A stretch of DNA of 64,000 nt from Panax quinquefolius (lineage: Eukaryota > Streptophyta > Magnoliopsida > Apiales > Araliaceae), in contig CM035173.1 of the NCBI GenBank assembly GCA_020205615.1, forward strand, positions 51,264,617 through 51,328,616. The letters are read 5' to 3'. The position numbers and the translations under genes are program-made. Below are positions 1 to 12,000 of this stretch, in pieces. The notes below the pieces were generated by a model that saw nothing but the letters and a program-made list of their open reading frames with translations, had not been told where the DNA came from and searched no databases. Within the stretch, counting starts at the first letter, position 1; every line of letters starts with the position of its first letter.

Positions 1-348
1 GTAGGAACTGTGGCCTATAGACTCGCCTTACCACCAAGTATGTCTCGTGTTCATAACATTTTTTACATATCTATGTTACGTAAATATGTGAAAGACCCGA
101 ACCACATTATTGAATTAGAACCAGACGAGATAGCGAAAGATTTAAAGTATGAAGAGGTACCTGTTAAAATCTTGGATAAGAAGAAACATATTTTACGCTC
201 CAAGGTTATACCTCAAGTTAAAGTTTTATGGAAAAACCATGATGTTGAGGAAATGACCTGGGAGTTAGAATCTGAAATGAAATCAAGGTATCCTCACCTA
301 TTCGTCATACCAGGTATATACCCTAATTTCAAGGGCGAAATTTCATAA
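1..348 (+). pseudogene. Ty3/gypsy polyprotein, C-terminal end of integrase (partial)
   Basis: The open frame enters from outside the window and stops at 348. The start reads VGTVAYRLALPPSMS, the usual integrase C-terminal segment of plant gypsy elements, followed by HNIFYISMLRKYVKDPNHII. A chromodomain-like tail follows (VLWKNHDVEEMTWELESEM), ending in the FKGEIS-type terminus that runs into the polypurine tract. A second, more decayed copy of the same segment lies near 51240-51500. Only this terminal piece is visible, so whether the element upstream is intact cannot be judged. Confidence 0.9.
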
Positions 349-359
349 GAAGGGGAGGT
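349..359 (+). other. Polypurine tract of gypsy element
   Basis: The purine run AAGAAGGGGAGG lies between the polyprotein stop and the TG that opens the LTR. It is the expected plus-strand primer site. The related tract at 51559-51572 has the same context. Confidence 0.75.
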
Positions 360-2929
360 TGTAAGACCCCAACTTTTATGAATAAAGATGAATTTTTCTA
401 TAAATATCATTTTGAATAATTATGGTGTTCATTTGTTATAATATTAAAGTTGTGGGTAATATTTACAAATTTTGCAAAGTAAGCAAGTTGTTATATAACA
501 TTCGATTGGTCGGGGAATATTCGTTTTAACAGGGAATATTCGTACGACGGCATAATCATTGGTGGACCCCACAACGTAATTATTGTCGAAATGGGAAAAC
601 GACAGAAATATTTTTATGAAAATAACGACGGAATTTTAACCATTAACTGTTGAAATAACCGGTGTTAAAAGTACAGTAATACGCGTGGATGCATAGTAGC
701 ACACGGTATTGATTATTGATGCTTACGTGGGAAGTCACTCAGTTATACTCAATTATTGCTACAGTAATTGTTGCATCATATCTATCATATTATTGATTCA
801 ATTATTGTCACAGTATCATCTGCATAATATTTTATATTATTAAATTAATAATTGAGACGACAAAGTTATTAATATTATTATTTGCAATATTGACGATGTC
901 TAGAAGTTCTGTCAAGGAGAGGTTTGGTCACCTAATTGTGTGCCAATAGGGAGAAATCCTTATTGGAAAGCCCCCTCTTTCTTGGGAACGACCTAACTGT
1001 TAAATATTGTGAATTATAATAATGATGATAAATGTTGTTAAAAATATTGAGGTTTATGAAGTATTTGTTGTAAATATTGGCGTATTATTTGAACCCCCAT
1101 TTACTCATTTTTTAAAATAATCGATAGAAAGGTATCCATAAAAAAAAGTGGGGCCACATGTGGGGCCCACATGTGTTGAAAAATTAATTGTCAGGTGGGA
1201 GAATTTGTTATTCACGGGAGATGCACTATTTTTGTTATATTATATTATATTATATTATATATATTATAATAAGTTTTGTTTTTTATGAAAAATAGAATAT
1301 ATTATATTTTATTATGCATAGTGTTTGCATAGTGCCTGCATAGTGTTTGCATAGTAAATATTAGAAATTTTTTTTTGTCATCCGTGAAATGTTTCTATTG
1401 CGTCCGTGATTTATTTTTCAAATAGTATCCTTTCCATTCTCCTATAAATAGGATGCTTAGTTAGAATTAAAAATCACACAAGAATCAGATAATTCTTCTT
1501 TTATAATATTGAGCGTATTTCTTTCGAGTTTTAGAAAGATTTGAGCGTTGAAAACAATGAAAGTTTGCTTCAAGAATATCCCCGCCCTACCAGTCGAAAT
1601 ATTCTTCTTTTTAAGGTAAGGGATGTTATTTTTATTCAATATTCATATGAAATAATATTTTCTTCCATACTCTGTAGTATGTAAGTAATATTATTTCGTT
1701 TTAGATTCCGAATTCTATACTCATTTTGTTAAAGTTTTGGCTTCTATACTCCATGAAATTAGTAGAATATCCTTGATAAATGCACTTCATCCAGTATCTT
1801 TTCATGAAAATATTATTCTGAGCATTCTTGATAAGTTTTAACTTTTTCATGCCAGAGTACTATTCACGGGGATACTATTCCCAAAGTTACTATTCACGGG
1901 GTACTATTCACTCGGTTACTATTCACCCGAGGTACTATTCATGATAAAAATTGATTCTTTTTCGGTCCAAATCATTTTTTTGATACAATATTATTCTTGA
2001 ATTTTACTCCACAAAGCAGTATCATGTTAACAATTTGGACATTATTGAATTCTGGATAAATTAAATTATAAATTTTTAAAAATTTATCATTTGCTTTCTT
2101 TTAATTGAATTCTTATATCATTGTCATCATCCTCATACTTATATTGTTATGAAAGTTATCTTTAGCCGTAGTGCATAGATGGACTTGGTATGATTATGAT
2201 CAGAGATTATTCGGTATAATCATGACCGTAATGTTACAAATGATGTGCTAAAAATCCTCATTGGCCCGTAGTGCATTGATGGACAGTTGTTGGCATGATC
2301 ATGACCATTGGTGAAAATACGAATATCGATATCCTTGGCCCGTAGTGCATGGATAATTTATGGTCGTGATACTAATGAATATCCTTGGCCGTAGTGCAGG
2401 GGTGATTCGATGATGTGGATTATTTATTAAGCTGAGTCTCAGCGATAAAACTGTTGATAAACTTTTTAAATCATAAAAAATAGTATATTTCATGTTTTAC
2501 TTGACTCTTCTAATGGATTGCTTGTTCCGCTGCAGTTAAACTTGATATTTATTATATTTTATCAGTTTAACACTGTCAAAGGCTAACGATAATTTATTCA
2601 AAGATTATCTTAATCATAATATTTCTTCGGGCTAGTTGAGCTCACCCTTTGCTTTCATTGTTCTCTTGAGAAATGAGAATATAGTTTGGGACTAGTCGAG
2701 GGAACGGAGTGATGTACCGTATGTTTGCATTAGTAGTCCTCATTATTCTGTGAAATAGTGTGATAATAAATGTATTGATGACTTATTTTGAGTTTGAATA
2801 CTGTCTAGAAGATAATATTTGTATTAAAACTTATAGCTCATGTTGTATATTTAAGTTTGTATTTGTATTCTGTACCATGTATTTGGCGACTCAGAATGGG
2901 TGATGTATACCTATTTTGGGGGCGTCACA
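360..2929 (+). mobile_element. 3' LTR of Ty3/gypsy element
   Basis: The LTR opens TGTAAGACCCCAAC and closes GGGGGCGTCACA. Three further LTRs of the same family are in the window: 45196-48838, 51573-54217, and 62190 onward on the other strand. Shared blocks include GCATAGTAGCACACGGTATT, TGTCTAGAAGTTCTG, and the repeated CCGTAGTGCATxGATGGAC segment near 2160-2420. This copy has a CATAGTGTTTG repeat (1316-1352) and an ACTATTCAC array (1857-1945) in place of the hairpin array of the other copies. Because integrase lies directly upstream, it is the 3' LTR. The flank after 2929 begins TACAA. Confidence 0.88.
1857..1946 (+). repeat. Short tandem array, ACTATTCAC units
   Basis: About five imperfect units of roughly 17 bp share TACTATTCAC followed by a G/C-rich tail (CGGGG, TCGG, CCGAGG). 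They lie inside the gypsy LTR. No such array was seen at the matching place in the other LTR copies. Confidence 0.7.
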
Positions 2930-4445
2930 TACAAGGCCAATCATTTGACTTTTAGGCTTGATTTTTAGAGTTGTTGACAGTTTTCTTAAATTTCTATTTT
3001 TATGCATTTATGTGTTATGGATTCATGTTTTATCAACTTAGATCACTAAGTAACATAACATATAACATATTTAAACACTTAATTATAAAATTTATATAAC
3101 TTTAAAGATCTACCATGAAGGTTAGAGTTTATACCTTTATGAACAATCTTTTGATTTCCCTTCTATGATTCTGATCTTGTCTATCTATAAAGTGTTTATG
3201 GCTCAATTGTAACTGATATTTAGAGTGTAAAATTGTGTAGCTACGGAATGGAAGAGTTGGGTAAGTATAAAAATCAAATTAAGGGTATTTTAGTCATTAA
3301 TCTATTTCTTAATCTCTAAGCTTTGATCCAATGATTGTGGTTGATGTTAGGTGTCAATATATGGCTGATATACTTGATTTCCACACACATGCCATATCTC
3401 CCAAGTGATGACTCACAAGATTTGATCTTATCTATTCTTATTAAAAGTAAAGTAAGGAGTATTTTGGTCATTTCACATCCAAAAGGGTAATTTGATAATT
3501 TCACCATTAAATCTAAAGACAATTTAGTCATTTCATATCTCCCTTAAATTTTGACTCTTAGGGTTTGCTAATTAGAATTAGGGCTTACTAAATAGGTTTA
3601 AGATTCCATAATTAGAGTTAGGGTTTCCGTAATCTTAAATTAGGGTTTCATAATTAAATGTTGTATTCCATAATTTCTAAATACAACTAATAATATATGT
3701 ATTTAAGAATCTTTACTAATAATTCTTATTAGGATTTAATAACTAAAATTAGAGTTTAAGGTTTTAAATCCTAAATTAGGATTAGTCACAATACCTACTA
3801 CCCATCATATATACACATTTTTCTAAGTACAATTATATTAATCCATGTATTAATATTCCTAATCTCTATTAATAATTATCTATTAATAATTATGATTAGG
3901 GTTAAGATTATTACAAAATCTTCAAAGGAAAATTGAATCAAATTTTATTTACCTTTTAGCTTTCTTAACTAAAAAAGTATTTACAAACAAAGAATTTCTA
4001 AGAAAAATTATATTTTTTTACTTTCTTATTCGTTTCTCTATTTTTAAACTTACAAAGGAGGTGAATTTTACTTAGGTCGGAGGGACAAGGGTAGAAAATA
4101 TTATAGGCTATATAATAATAATTATATTTTGAAAGTTAATTTTACATATTTTTAAATTTAATATTAAGACAACTCATAAAAAATTATAAAATAATAAAAT
4201 TTACAATAACTAATATTTTTTTAGATAATTTATAATATCATGTATTAATTATAATTAAATTTTTTTTTATTAATTTTAGGTTTAAATTTTTTTTAAAAAA
4301 ATTAAATTTCCCCCTTTTTATACTTTGAAGTATGTGAAAAGAACAACAGCATATACAATTGCTCAACCAGTTATACCAAGTTGCGACTCCACGAGAATCA
4401 CTACCTCCGGTGACCTGAACACCGACCGCTAACAAGCACTCGGAG
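2930..4445. other. Intergenic AT-rich spacer with telo-box-like motifs
   Basis: No gene is supported here. Open frames are short and without homology. At 3558-3566, 3618-3626 and 3640-3648 there are three exact TTAGGGTTT motifs, the reverse complement of the plant telo-box, with several degenerate neighbours up to about 3905. The rest is AT-rich sequence between the gypsy LTR and the putative promoter of the DUF3531 gene. Confidence 0.5.
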
Positions 4446-4500
4446 TTTATATATAGATAAAGAAGTAAAGAAAGCATAAGCCAAAAGAACGGATTGAGGT
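4446..4500 (+). promoter_or_regulatory. Putative TATA box and 5' leader exon of the DUF3531 gene
   Basis: TTTATATATAGATAA at 4446-4460 follows a locally GC-richer block and is followed by candidate donor sites (GTTGGTAA, GTAATC) from about 4499. The coding exon downstream is preceded by a good acceptor (TATGCAG, ending 5976), so a leader exon must lie upstream. This is the best candidate, but it is inference only. Confidence 0.3.
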
Positions 4501-5976
4501 TGGTAATTTTTTCTTAATTTGGTAATCTCTTTCTGTTATATTTACACTTAAAATTTCATTTTCATTATTGGGTTTGCATAAAAGGGTCTGCTAGATTCTT
4601 TATTCTGTTGAAATTGATATGCCTTCTGAGTTTTACTTTACAATGAAGTTAATGTCTGGTGTTTGGTGAGGAAGGACCTATTTCCACCCATAAAAATTAA
4701 GAATCCAAAAACCCTTAAATTTGGCAACTAAATTCTAAGGTTTGTAATTGGAATTGTATCTTAAGTTTTAACTAATTTGAATTACACTGAATTGCAAATG
4801 TTCTTTCATTTTCATTTCCAAAGCTTGAAATTGAGTAGCCAAACATAGCCTTTAATGCCTTTGAATGATTTGAAAATTAGGGAAGCTTTATTTTACTTTC
4901 AGAATTGCTATGCTTCTGGTGGATGTGGGTTCCACTCACTATTTTTGCGTGGAGCTATCCTATCAGAATGACAGAAAACGTGTGTTTGTGTTTGCAAGAG
5001 GGTGAGGAGAGGTATGCGTGGGTAACAGTACCATGTTTATGTTTTCATTTTTAAGTGAATAGGGGTATTTGAGTCTAAATTCTTTTATAATGTCAAATTG
5101 AATTAACTTGCTAGTTGTACTTCAAGAAGAAAATTGAGTGTTAACTTGACAAGAACCGAGTTTTTTTTTTTTCGATTATAAAGATATAAATCAAAAACTT
5201 CCGTTATTTTGGGTGATTTGGAAATTATGGAAGACTATTTTCTATTTTTATTTCCCAAATAATCAAGAAGAGTTGGATAATTAAGTTTGAGAATCTTGAT
5301 ATTTTGAGGCCTTGTAGGCTGTAGCATGTATGTATATGACTCTGTAAAACATTATCTACTCCCTCTGTGTCAATAGTATGTGACAAATATTAAGAGACAC
5401 ATAAAGCATATTTTGATATTTATTTTCTTAGCACACTTAGAAGTTGTAATATAGTTGAAGATGTTTTAAATATATTAAAAGTATAAAAATACATTATGAT
5501 ATAATATCCAAATATTTTTGATGTGCCTTTAACTCTTTGCCACGCCAAAAAAGTGCAACTGAATTGACATGGATGTAGTATATAATTTTTTGATGTATCG
5601 TACTCTCTCGACCAGGCCATTATAAGAAAATACTGCTAAATCTTTCCAAAGTGAGAGAAGGGGGGAAGGCGCGACACAACTAACATAACATCGTATTAGT
5701 TTTGTCGGTTATGTGTGTATGTGCTCACATATGCTTTCATTTCAAATGCCAGGAGTTCTAGATTTTACTTTAGAAGGGTGTACAGTGGTTTTCAATGAGA
5801 ACTCTCTCTTTTTCCCCCCACCCCTTGAGAATATATTTGTAAATTTTAATTGTTTTGAATTATGTGGAAATTAGAGAAGTTTTTACTCTATTTTTTATCC
5901 AAATATTCAAGTAAATTGGCTTGGGATATTTTATTCTGAGAATCTTCTATGGTTGTATTTTGTATATTTCTATGCA
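4501..5976. other. Probable 5'-UTR intron or promoter region of the DUF3531 gene
   Basis: No coding evidence. The sequence is T-rich and intron-like and ends in a pyrimidine-rich tract and the acceptor TTTCTATGCAG at 5976. A Stowaway-like ACTCCCTCTGTGTC lies near 5358, without a clear partner end. Confidence 0.35.
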
Positions 5977-6004
5977 GATACAGACATAGATTCTATAAAG
6001 ACAG

Positions 6005-9000
6005 ATGATGCACACTTGCTGTGCATTTCCTGTTACCCAAGCCCATTATCATTATGCATCCTCGAAACCATGGACACCACATACCTTTTCTTGTCCTCTG
6101 TTAGCAGCCCAATTTGTACTGATACCCCGCAAACAAAAAAAGAACGGTCATAGTAACTGGTTGGGTACTAATGCAGACTTTTCTCGGCATATGCTTGTTC
6201 CTCTGGCATCATCATCATCGTCGCTTTCTAATGATGATATTGATATTGATATTTCCGCTAGCACTAGCAGCAGTAGTCAGGTTTTAAATGGAAAGGCTGC
6301 TAAAGGGTCGGGAACAACAGCTAGAGGAAGAAGATTGCTCAAAATCCGGGAGGAAAAGAGGAAACGTGAATATGATCATATTCACAACTATCCTGCTTGG
6401 GCAAAGTCGTTTCCCTTCTCTCTTTTCTTGATTATCAGTTTAGTGCTTTCAGAAGTAATATTTGCTTTTAGATTTTTGTCTCGTTAAGCAACTTTTAATA
6501 TCTTTGCTTGCGTCGACTTGTGTTCAGGGTCTTGGAAGATGCCTGCAAAAATGATTCTGAGCTTCGAGCTGTTCTTGGTGATAGCATTGGGAACCCAGAG
6601 TTGATGAGGAAAAAAGTATGTAGAGTCTGCTGTTCCTTTTTCTATTTATTGACTCTTGCTTAATTAAGTTGTGCCGAAATGACACTTGATGATTTCAAGT
6701 TAGTTTGCTGGTGCTTTTGAATTTGTTTTCTCCACCATTTTTTTTAGTTTAGTAACTTGATAAAATTTTAAAAGGAAATGTCAGTGTCACGCTGTTAAGA
6801 ATACTTGCTGATGTGGATAGATTCTTATGAAATCCTTTCAAGGTTAATTTTTTTTGTGATTAATATAGGCTGATGATATCATGATATCTCATGGAAAACT
6901 ATGCTGCAGAAAGCATACCCTTTTATTGGTTTCCTGTTAAGATTACTGCCACAGAATCTATAGAACTCAACTTAAAGTGTTCCTGAATGATGTGTCTGGT
7001 AACGCAATTCATTTCGTATGTGAAGTGTAATAGATGAAGTCCAGTCAAAGAAATTTAAAGATTGACTTCATTCCATTCAGGGTGGTCGGACGGAAGACAA
7101 TTTACTGGCAAGGACCAAAGTACATATATTTAAAGAATTAACGAAAAATCGAAACATTATATCAACGCCATAAGATGAACATAATTGCAACTTATCCAGA
7201 GTGCCATCAAAACTTGGTATTAAAACTATAAGTTGCAATTCGTAAAAAAGAAAGTTTCAAAATCCCTAAATATAGCTCTTTTCGTAAATTTAGTAATTTA
7301 CATTCCTTTTTCTACTTGAAAACTATAAATTGTTAAATATCAAACAAAATTTGATATAAATTAAAGGACTCAGCGCTTCTAAAACACTATATATATTTTA
7401 GTTGTTCTTTTATTAATTACCATGCTAATAGTAATTGTGATTGAGGACAGATGACAGAATCGGTTTTGGAAGGATTGTGGGTGTGTTTGGAGGTTTTAGG
7501 GGCACGCTTCCCAAACTTATTTTCTTTAGGAGTTGATTGTGATGTGGTGGCTACAACTAAGAGAGAGAGAGAGAGAAGGAGAGGAAGAGGGAGAAAGAGA
7601 GAGAGGGAAGGATAGAGGCTAGGAGTCCTAATTGAAAAGAAAATAAATATAATAGACAATATAAGAAAAGTGTAGCTTTCCAATCGCCTGAAAGGAAATT
7701 CAGTTGGTTTACCAAATGACCTAATGAAAATTATAGATGGTGATTCTGAACCTATTCCCTCTGTAATGGCACAACTTAGTTCTCTTGAGAACTTAGAGAG
7801 CTGTTAAGCACCTAACTTATTGCTTTCAACAAAGTCCATACTACACGTCAAGCAATGTAATAACTGGTTTTTTAACTGTAAAAGAATTTTGTTAGGGTTT
7901 CTAATGGTCTATACAGGTGGTAACACTCTTTCCCCTTGAAGTCCAACCACACCCTATCGATAGTTTCATTCTTTTTCCAAATTGCTAACGCAATTTCTAA
8001 AATGTTGACAGATTGAAGAAAGGGTTCAACGGAAGGGCCGTGATTTTCAGAAGTCTAAAACAGGCTCTGTTCTTGCTTTCAAAGTCAGCTTTAGAGAGTA
8101 ATAGACCTCTTACATATAAATTATAATTATACTTCTTGTGCTCCTCTCTCTCTCTTTCTCTCGTGTGTCTCTCTCTTGCGTATATTGTTTTGCGTATATG
8201 TGATCTTAAATCTATCAGTTTGATCCATCGGTTGAAGCATTAAATCGTTAAACATTTTAGTACATTGATGGAGACTTTTGCACATCATCTCACGAATTGC
8301 ATTACGGCCTTGACACAATGACAGGCCTTTCTCTTTAACAACTTTGAAAAGAGTGTTTTCTACTCTGATAGTACTTTCCTTAAACGCTTCGTCACGGCTT
8401 CTTTGTTTGCGTACGAGGATATCTTTTTGTACCATTGGGCTGGTGAGGATTTCAAGCGTTTGAAACCCATTCAAGTATTTGTTGGAGATATATCTCGAAG
8501 CGAAAAGGTGAGGCTTCGATGCTTCGACACGCGGCGGAGATGATACTCTACGATCCGGATCGTGGTGTCTTTGTTACCTTGGTGCTTGAGTGCGATTACA
8601 TTAATCGAAAACGCTGCGATTTCTCTTAAAGACTTGCACTACGATCTTCACTTTGCTTGCTTCTTGGCAGCTCTACGTTCGAGGAGCACCTTATGATCTT
8701 TGAGTTGACTCGGCAAGCGTCGGGACCACCTCTACGATTTAGAAGGCCACCCAAAAGCGAAGCACACTCGATTCACGATTCTTGAAGCTACGTTTTGCCT
8801 TGTCTTACGTAATCTTGATCGAGTTTGATACCTGATCTCTTGACTATCTATTACATCTCGAGGAATCGAACTATGAGTTTGATATTCTTTTCTATACATT
8901 CACGTTTACAAAATGATATACATTAAAACTTAGATCGGCTGTGAAATTTGATCATCCATAAATCGCCTCTGAAATATTCCTTGAAGGACTTTACAAATAA

Positions 9001-12000
9001 TCGTGAGCATTTATAATTAAACATCAAATCAAAATATGCTCTCTACAAATCTCCCCCCATTTGATGTTAGCATAACGAGAGATTTGTTGTCGTGATTATT
9101 AGTTTCTGAATTACTGATGCGAGGAAAGTAAACATGACTTAGTATTTATGACATTTGAAATTTCTAGAAGAATAAGCATGAATTTATTAATGTTAGAAGA
9201 ATATTCTGATTTAGCTTACATGATAAATTAAAACTTTCATATCTCTATTTCCTTGATCTTTTTGCGAGAGGATTGGCGTACTCGGCTCTTCTTTTCTGCT
9301 TGCTTCGTCCCACTAGCTAGATCTTCCATTTCAACTGGGGGCTTAACTGGATTTTGATCATGCTGATTAAATGAATCGTGATCTCGATTTAACATTCTTA
9401 AGGCTGTGGTGGTGATATTTTGTGAAGTGGTGGTGGCCTATACTCCTTATTAATTTGAGCCGTTCAAAATTTCTGCTTGATCGAATTGGATTGGAGTCGA
9501 TGGGTTTGGATCGTGGAGTTTGTTGGTGGTGGAATTGCCTTGTGGGAGAACTTCTTCCTCTTGCGCCTGCCACTTGACCTCCTTGAACTCCCTCTTGCCT
9601 CTGCCCTCCTTCTCCTTTCCCTTTATTCTCCTCCTTTATATCGACATCGATTGAATGTCTTCGAGATAAGTAAAATCCTCTAGACCGAAGCTCGTTGAGT
9701 TGGCTTTGAGTTTGAAAGCGATGTCTTCTCGATTTTCCTTTATAGGAGCTTCGGATCGAGCTTCCGTATTTTGAGAAGCGGCTAGAACATTTGTCGGGTT
9801 CTTTATCCTTGGGTTACGTAGGAAGCTTGTTGAAATTCTTTTGGCTGCAGTTTTCAAGCCGATGATGTTCTCATTCATAAGCTTATTACGGAAGCTTCTT
9901 GAGGTGTTACGTAATGTCGAAACAACCTCTCTGTGTCTTTTGGCGGCTATAAGTGAATATTATCATCCTTTTATGCTTTTTAATCATTTTCCTTGATAAT
10001 CTCTCTCGGCTTTTAGTAAGCTTTCGGTAGTTTAAATGGTGTGTCGTCGTGAGAACTTCCTGTGTCTCCCCCTCGGCTTGAACCATTATCCTCTTGGCTT
10101 TCTTTATTCGATTCCTTTTTATCAGCCCGTCTTTTCTGTCTTCGTCATTGAGTGCTCCTTCGTTTGAAGTAAGGATGTATAACCTCAATTTACCGTCTTG
10201 GTTTTTCTAGGACTTTCGGCTTTAGCTACTGTCTTTGTTGATCGACCGGACTATCGGTGTAGCGACTTCCTTGCTCTTGAGGTGTTGATCTGGTCTCTAC
10301 GATCGATAGAGACTTCTGATCGAAGGCGGATGGCCTCTTGGACTTATGGTGATTTTGTTTTCTTTTTAGGATTTGTGCTATGGTAGCTCTATCTTCGTTG
10401 ATTGCCTCGGCCCTGGCTGTTCTTTCCTTAAGGATCCTCCTCTTTGTGGCCAGCGTCTTGGAATCCACGATTCCTTTAGATCATGATGAGACTTCGTCAT
10501 GCGTACGTACTCGATTTGATTCCTTTTCGATTCTCAAGCGATTCTTTGGAGTCGTTAAATGCATTTGGATTGATGGACTCCTTCATCGTCCCAATCTTAT
10601 CATCACGAGCGAGTTATGAGATGATGCTTACTAATCGTCTCCATTTCCTAAAACGTCATCTAAAACCAAAAACCGGATTTGAAGCTGAGGGCTTGGTTGA
10701 TGTTCTCGGCCTTTGAGCTTGATTTCGCGTCACTTGACTCTCGTCGTGAGGACTTCATTTTACTCCATTTTGTAAAAACTCCTTTATTAACTTTGGGTGG
10801 ATCCGTGTATGCTTTAAATTGAGGCGTCTTGAACCGGCCTTCTTCCCAGCAATGTCGAGAATCTTGTGAAATTTGGGTTGTTGGTTTGAAATCATGAAAG
10901 CATAGCCTGTGTAGCGAGAGAGCGGCGTTGGAGAGGCGCCATTTAGCATCGTTGAAGGGAGTATGGTTGTTTGAGTTTTCTTTGGGGTTAGGGTTTACGC
11001 TAGTAGAGAGAGAATAGAGATAGGCCTTTTTTTGAACTTTTGATTTAAAAAAAAAAAGTTTTTTGTACTTACTTAGTTTCCTCTTCATTTTTGTATAGTG
11101 GGGGCGGTGTCGGAGTGCAGCAGCTCTACAATTTGGTGATGAGGATTTTCTTGATTTGCCTTAGCTCTTCGGAGTTAATGTGTCTACTCTCTCTCTTTCT
11201 CTAAATGGGAGGGTAACTCTTTGCTCGTGTCGAAATCTTACGATCGTCGAACTCTGTCAGGCGTTAGTAAGTGTAACGAACTGATACGTTAATCGTGGGA
11301 TCCTTGTGATGAGTTTTTGACTTAACATTCTTTTAAGGTAGCTCGGGAAGCGCCCGACCTCTTGGAAGGCGAGTCGAGGTTAGAGTTTGTCCAACACTAT
11401 CGAAGATTGCTTTGTTTTGAAGTTTATCGTGGCGTGATGCTCCTTTTGTTTTGTTGATGGGGTTTTGCTATACGTTGAGTGCACTTATGATCGGTTGAGT
11501 TTATCTTCTGATGTTGTTGTCTTTATTTTACCTTGACTAACATCAACAAGTTGATTTTTGATGAGGATATATTGTAAAGATATAGTTCCATTTTTGCCGT
11601 GATCCACAATGAAGTGATACCTTATTTCTATATACTTAGTCTAGAGATAAGTAGCGTGATTATGAGTTATTCTTATGCTTGTGTTATCGATGAATAGAAT
11701 GGTTGAAATCAAACTTCATGTCGGCTAGTGTGATTTTTCATCCATGGGATACAACACGGCCATTTTGCCAGCAATGATATTATTGACACTGCGGTTAGAT
11801 GAATCTTGAGTTTTATTTTGCTTCATCGGGACACAAATCATTTCTAGTGTGTCAGTGCCATTAGTACTCTTTTCTATCATTTTGCGACTGCAAAAATCGA
11901 CATCCCCATATCATCTGATTAGTTGAAAGGACCTTGGGTGCAAAAGCGAAGTGAGTGTGCAGCCGAGATACTATTTATCTGTCTGACCATTGTTAAAGTG

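Noticed and set aside
3555..3905. Interstitial telomere array
   Set aside because: Motifs are spaced and degenerate, not tandem TTTAGGG repeats.
5357..5660. Stowaway-type MITE starting ACTCCCTCTGTG
   Set aside because: No matching inverted end or TA duplication could be found on the right side.
8127..8474. 115-codon minus-strand frame as a possible gene
   Set aside because: It lies in the LTR end of the decayed element, includes a CT microsatellite and has no recognisable domain; probably chance.
9477..10716. Plus-strand frames within intron 3 of the DUF3531 gene
   Set aside because: They overlap the minus-strand element, are short, hydrophobic and without any family signature; not host exons.
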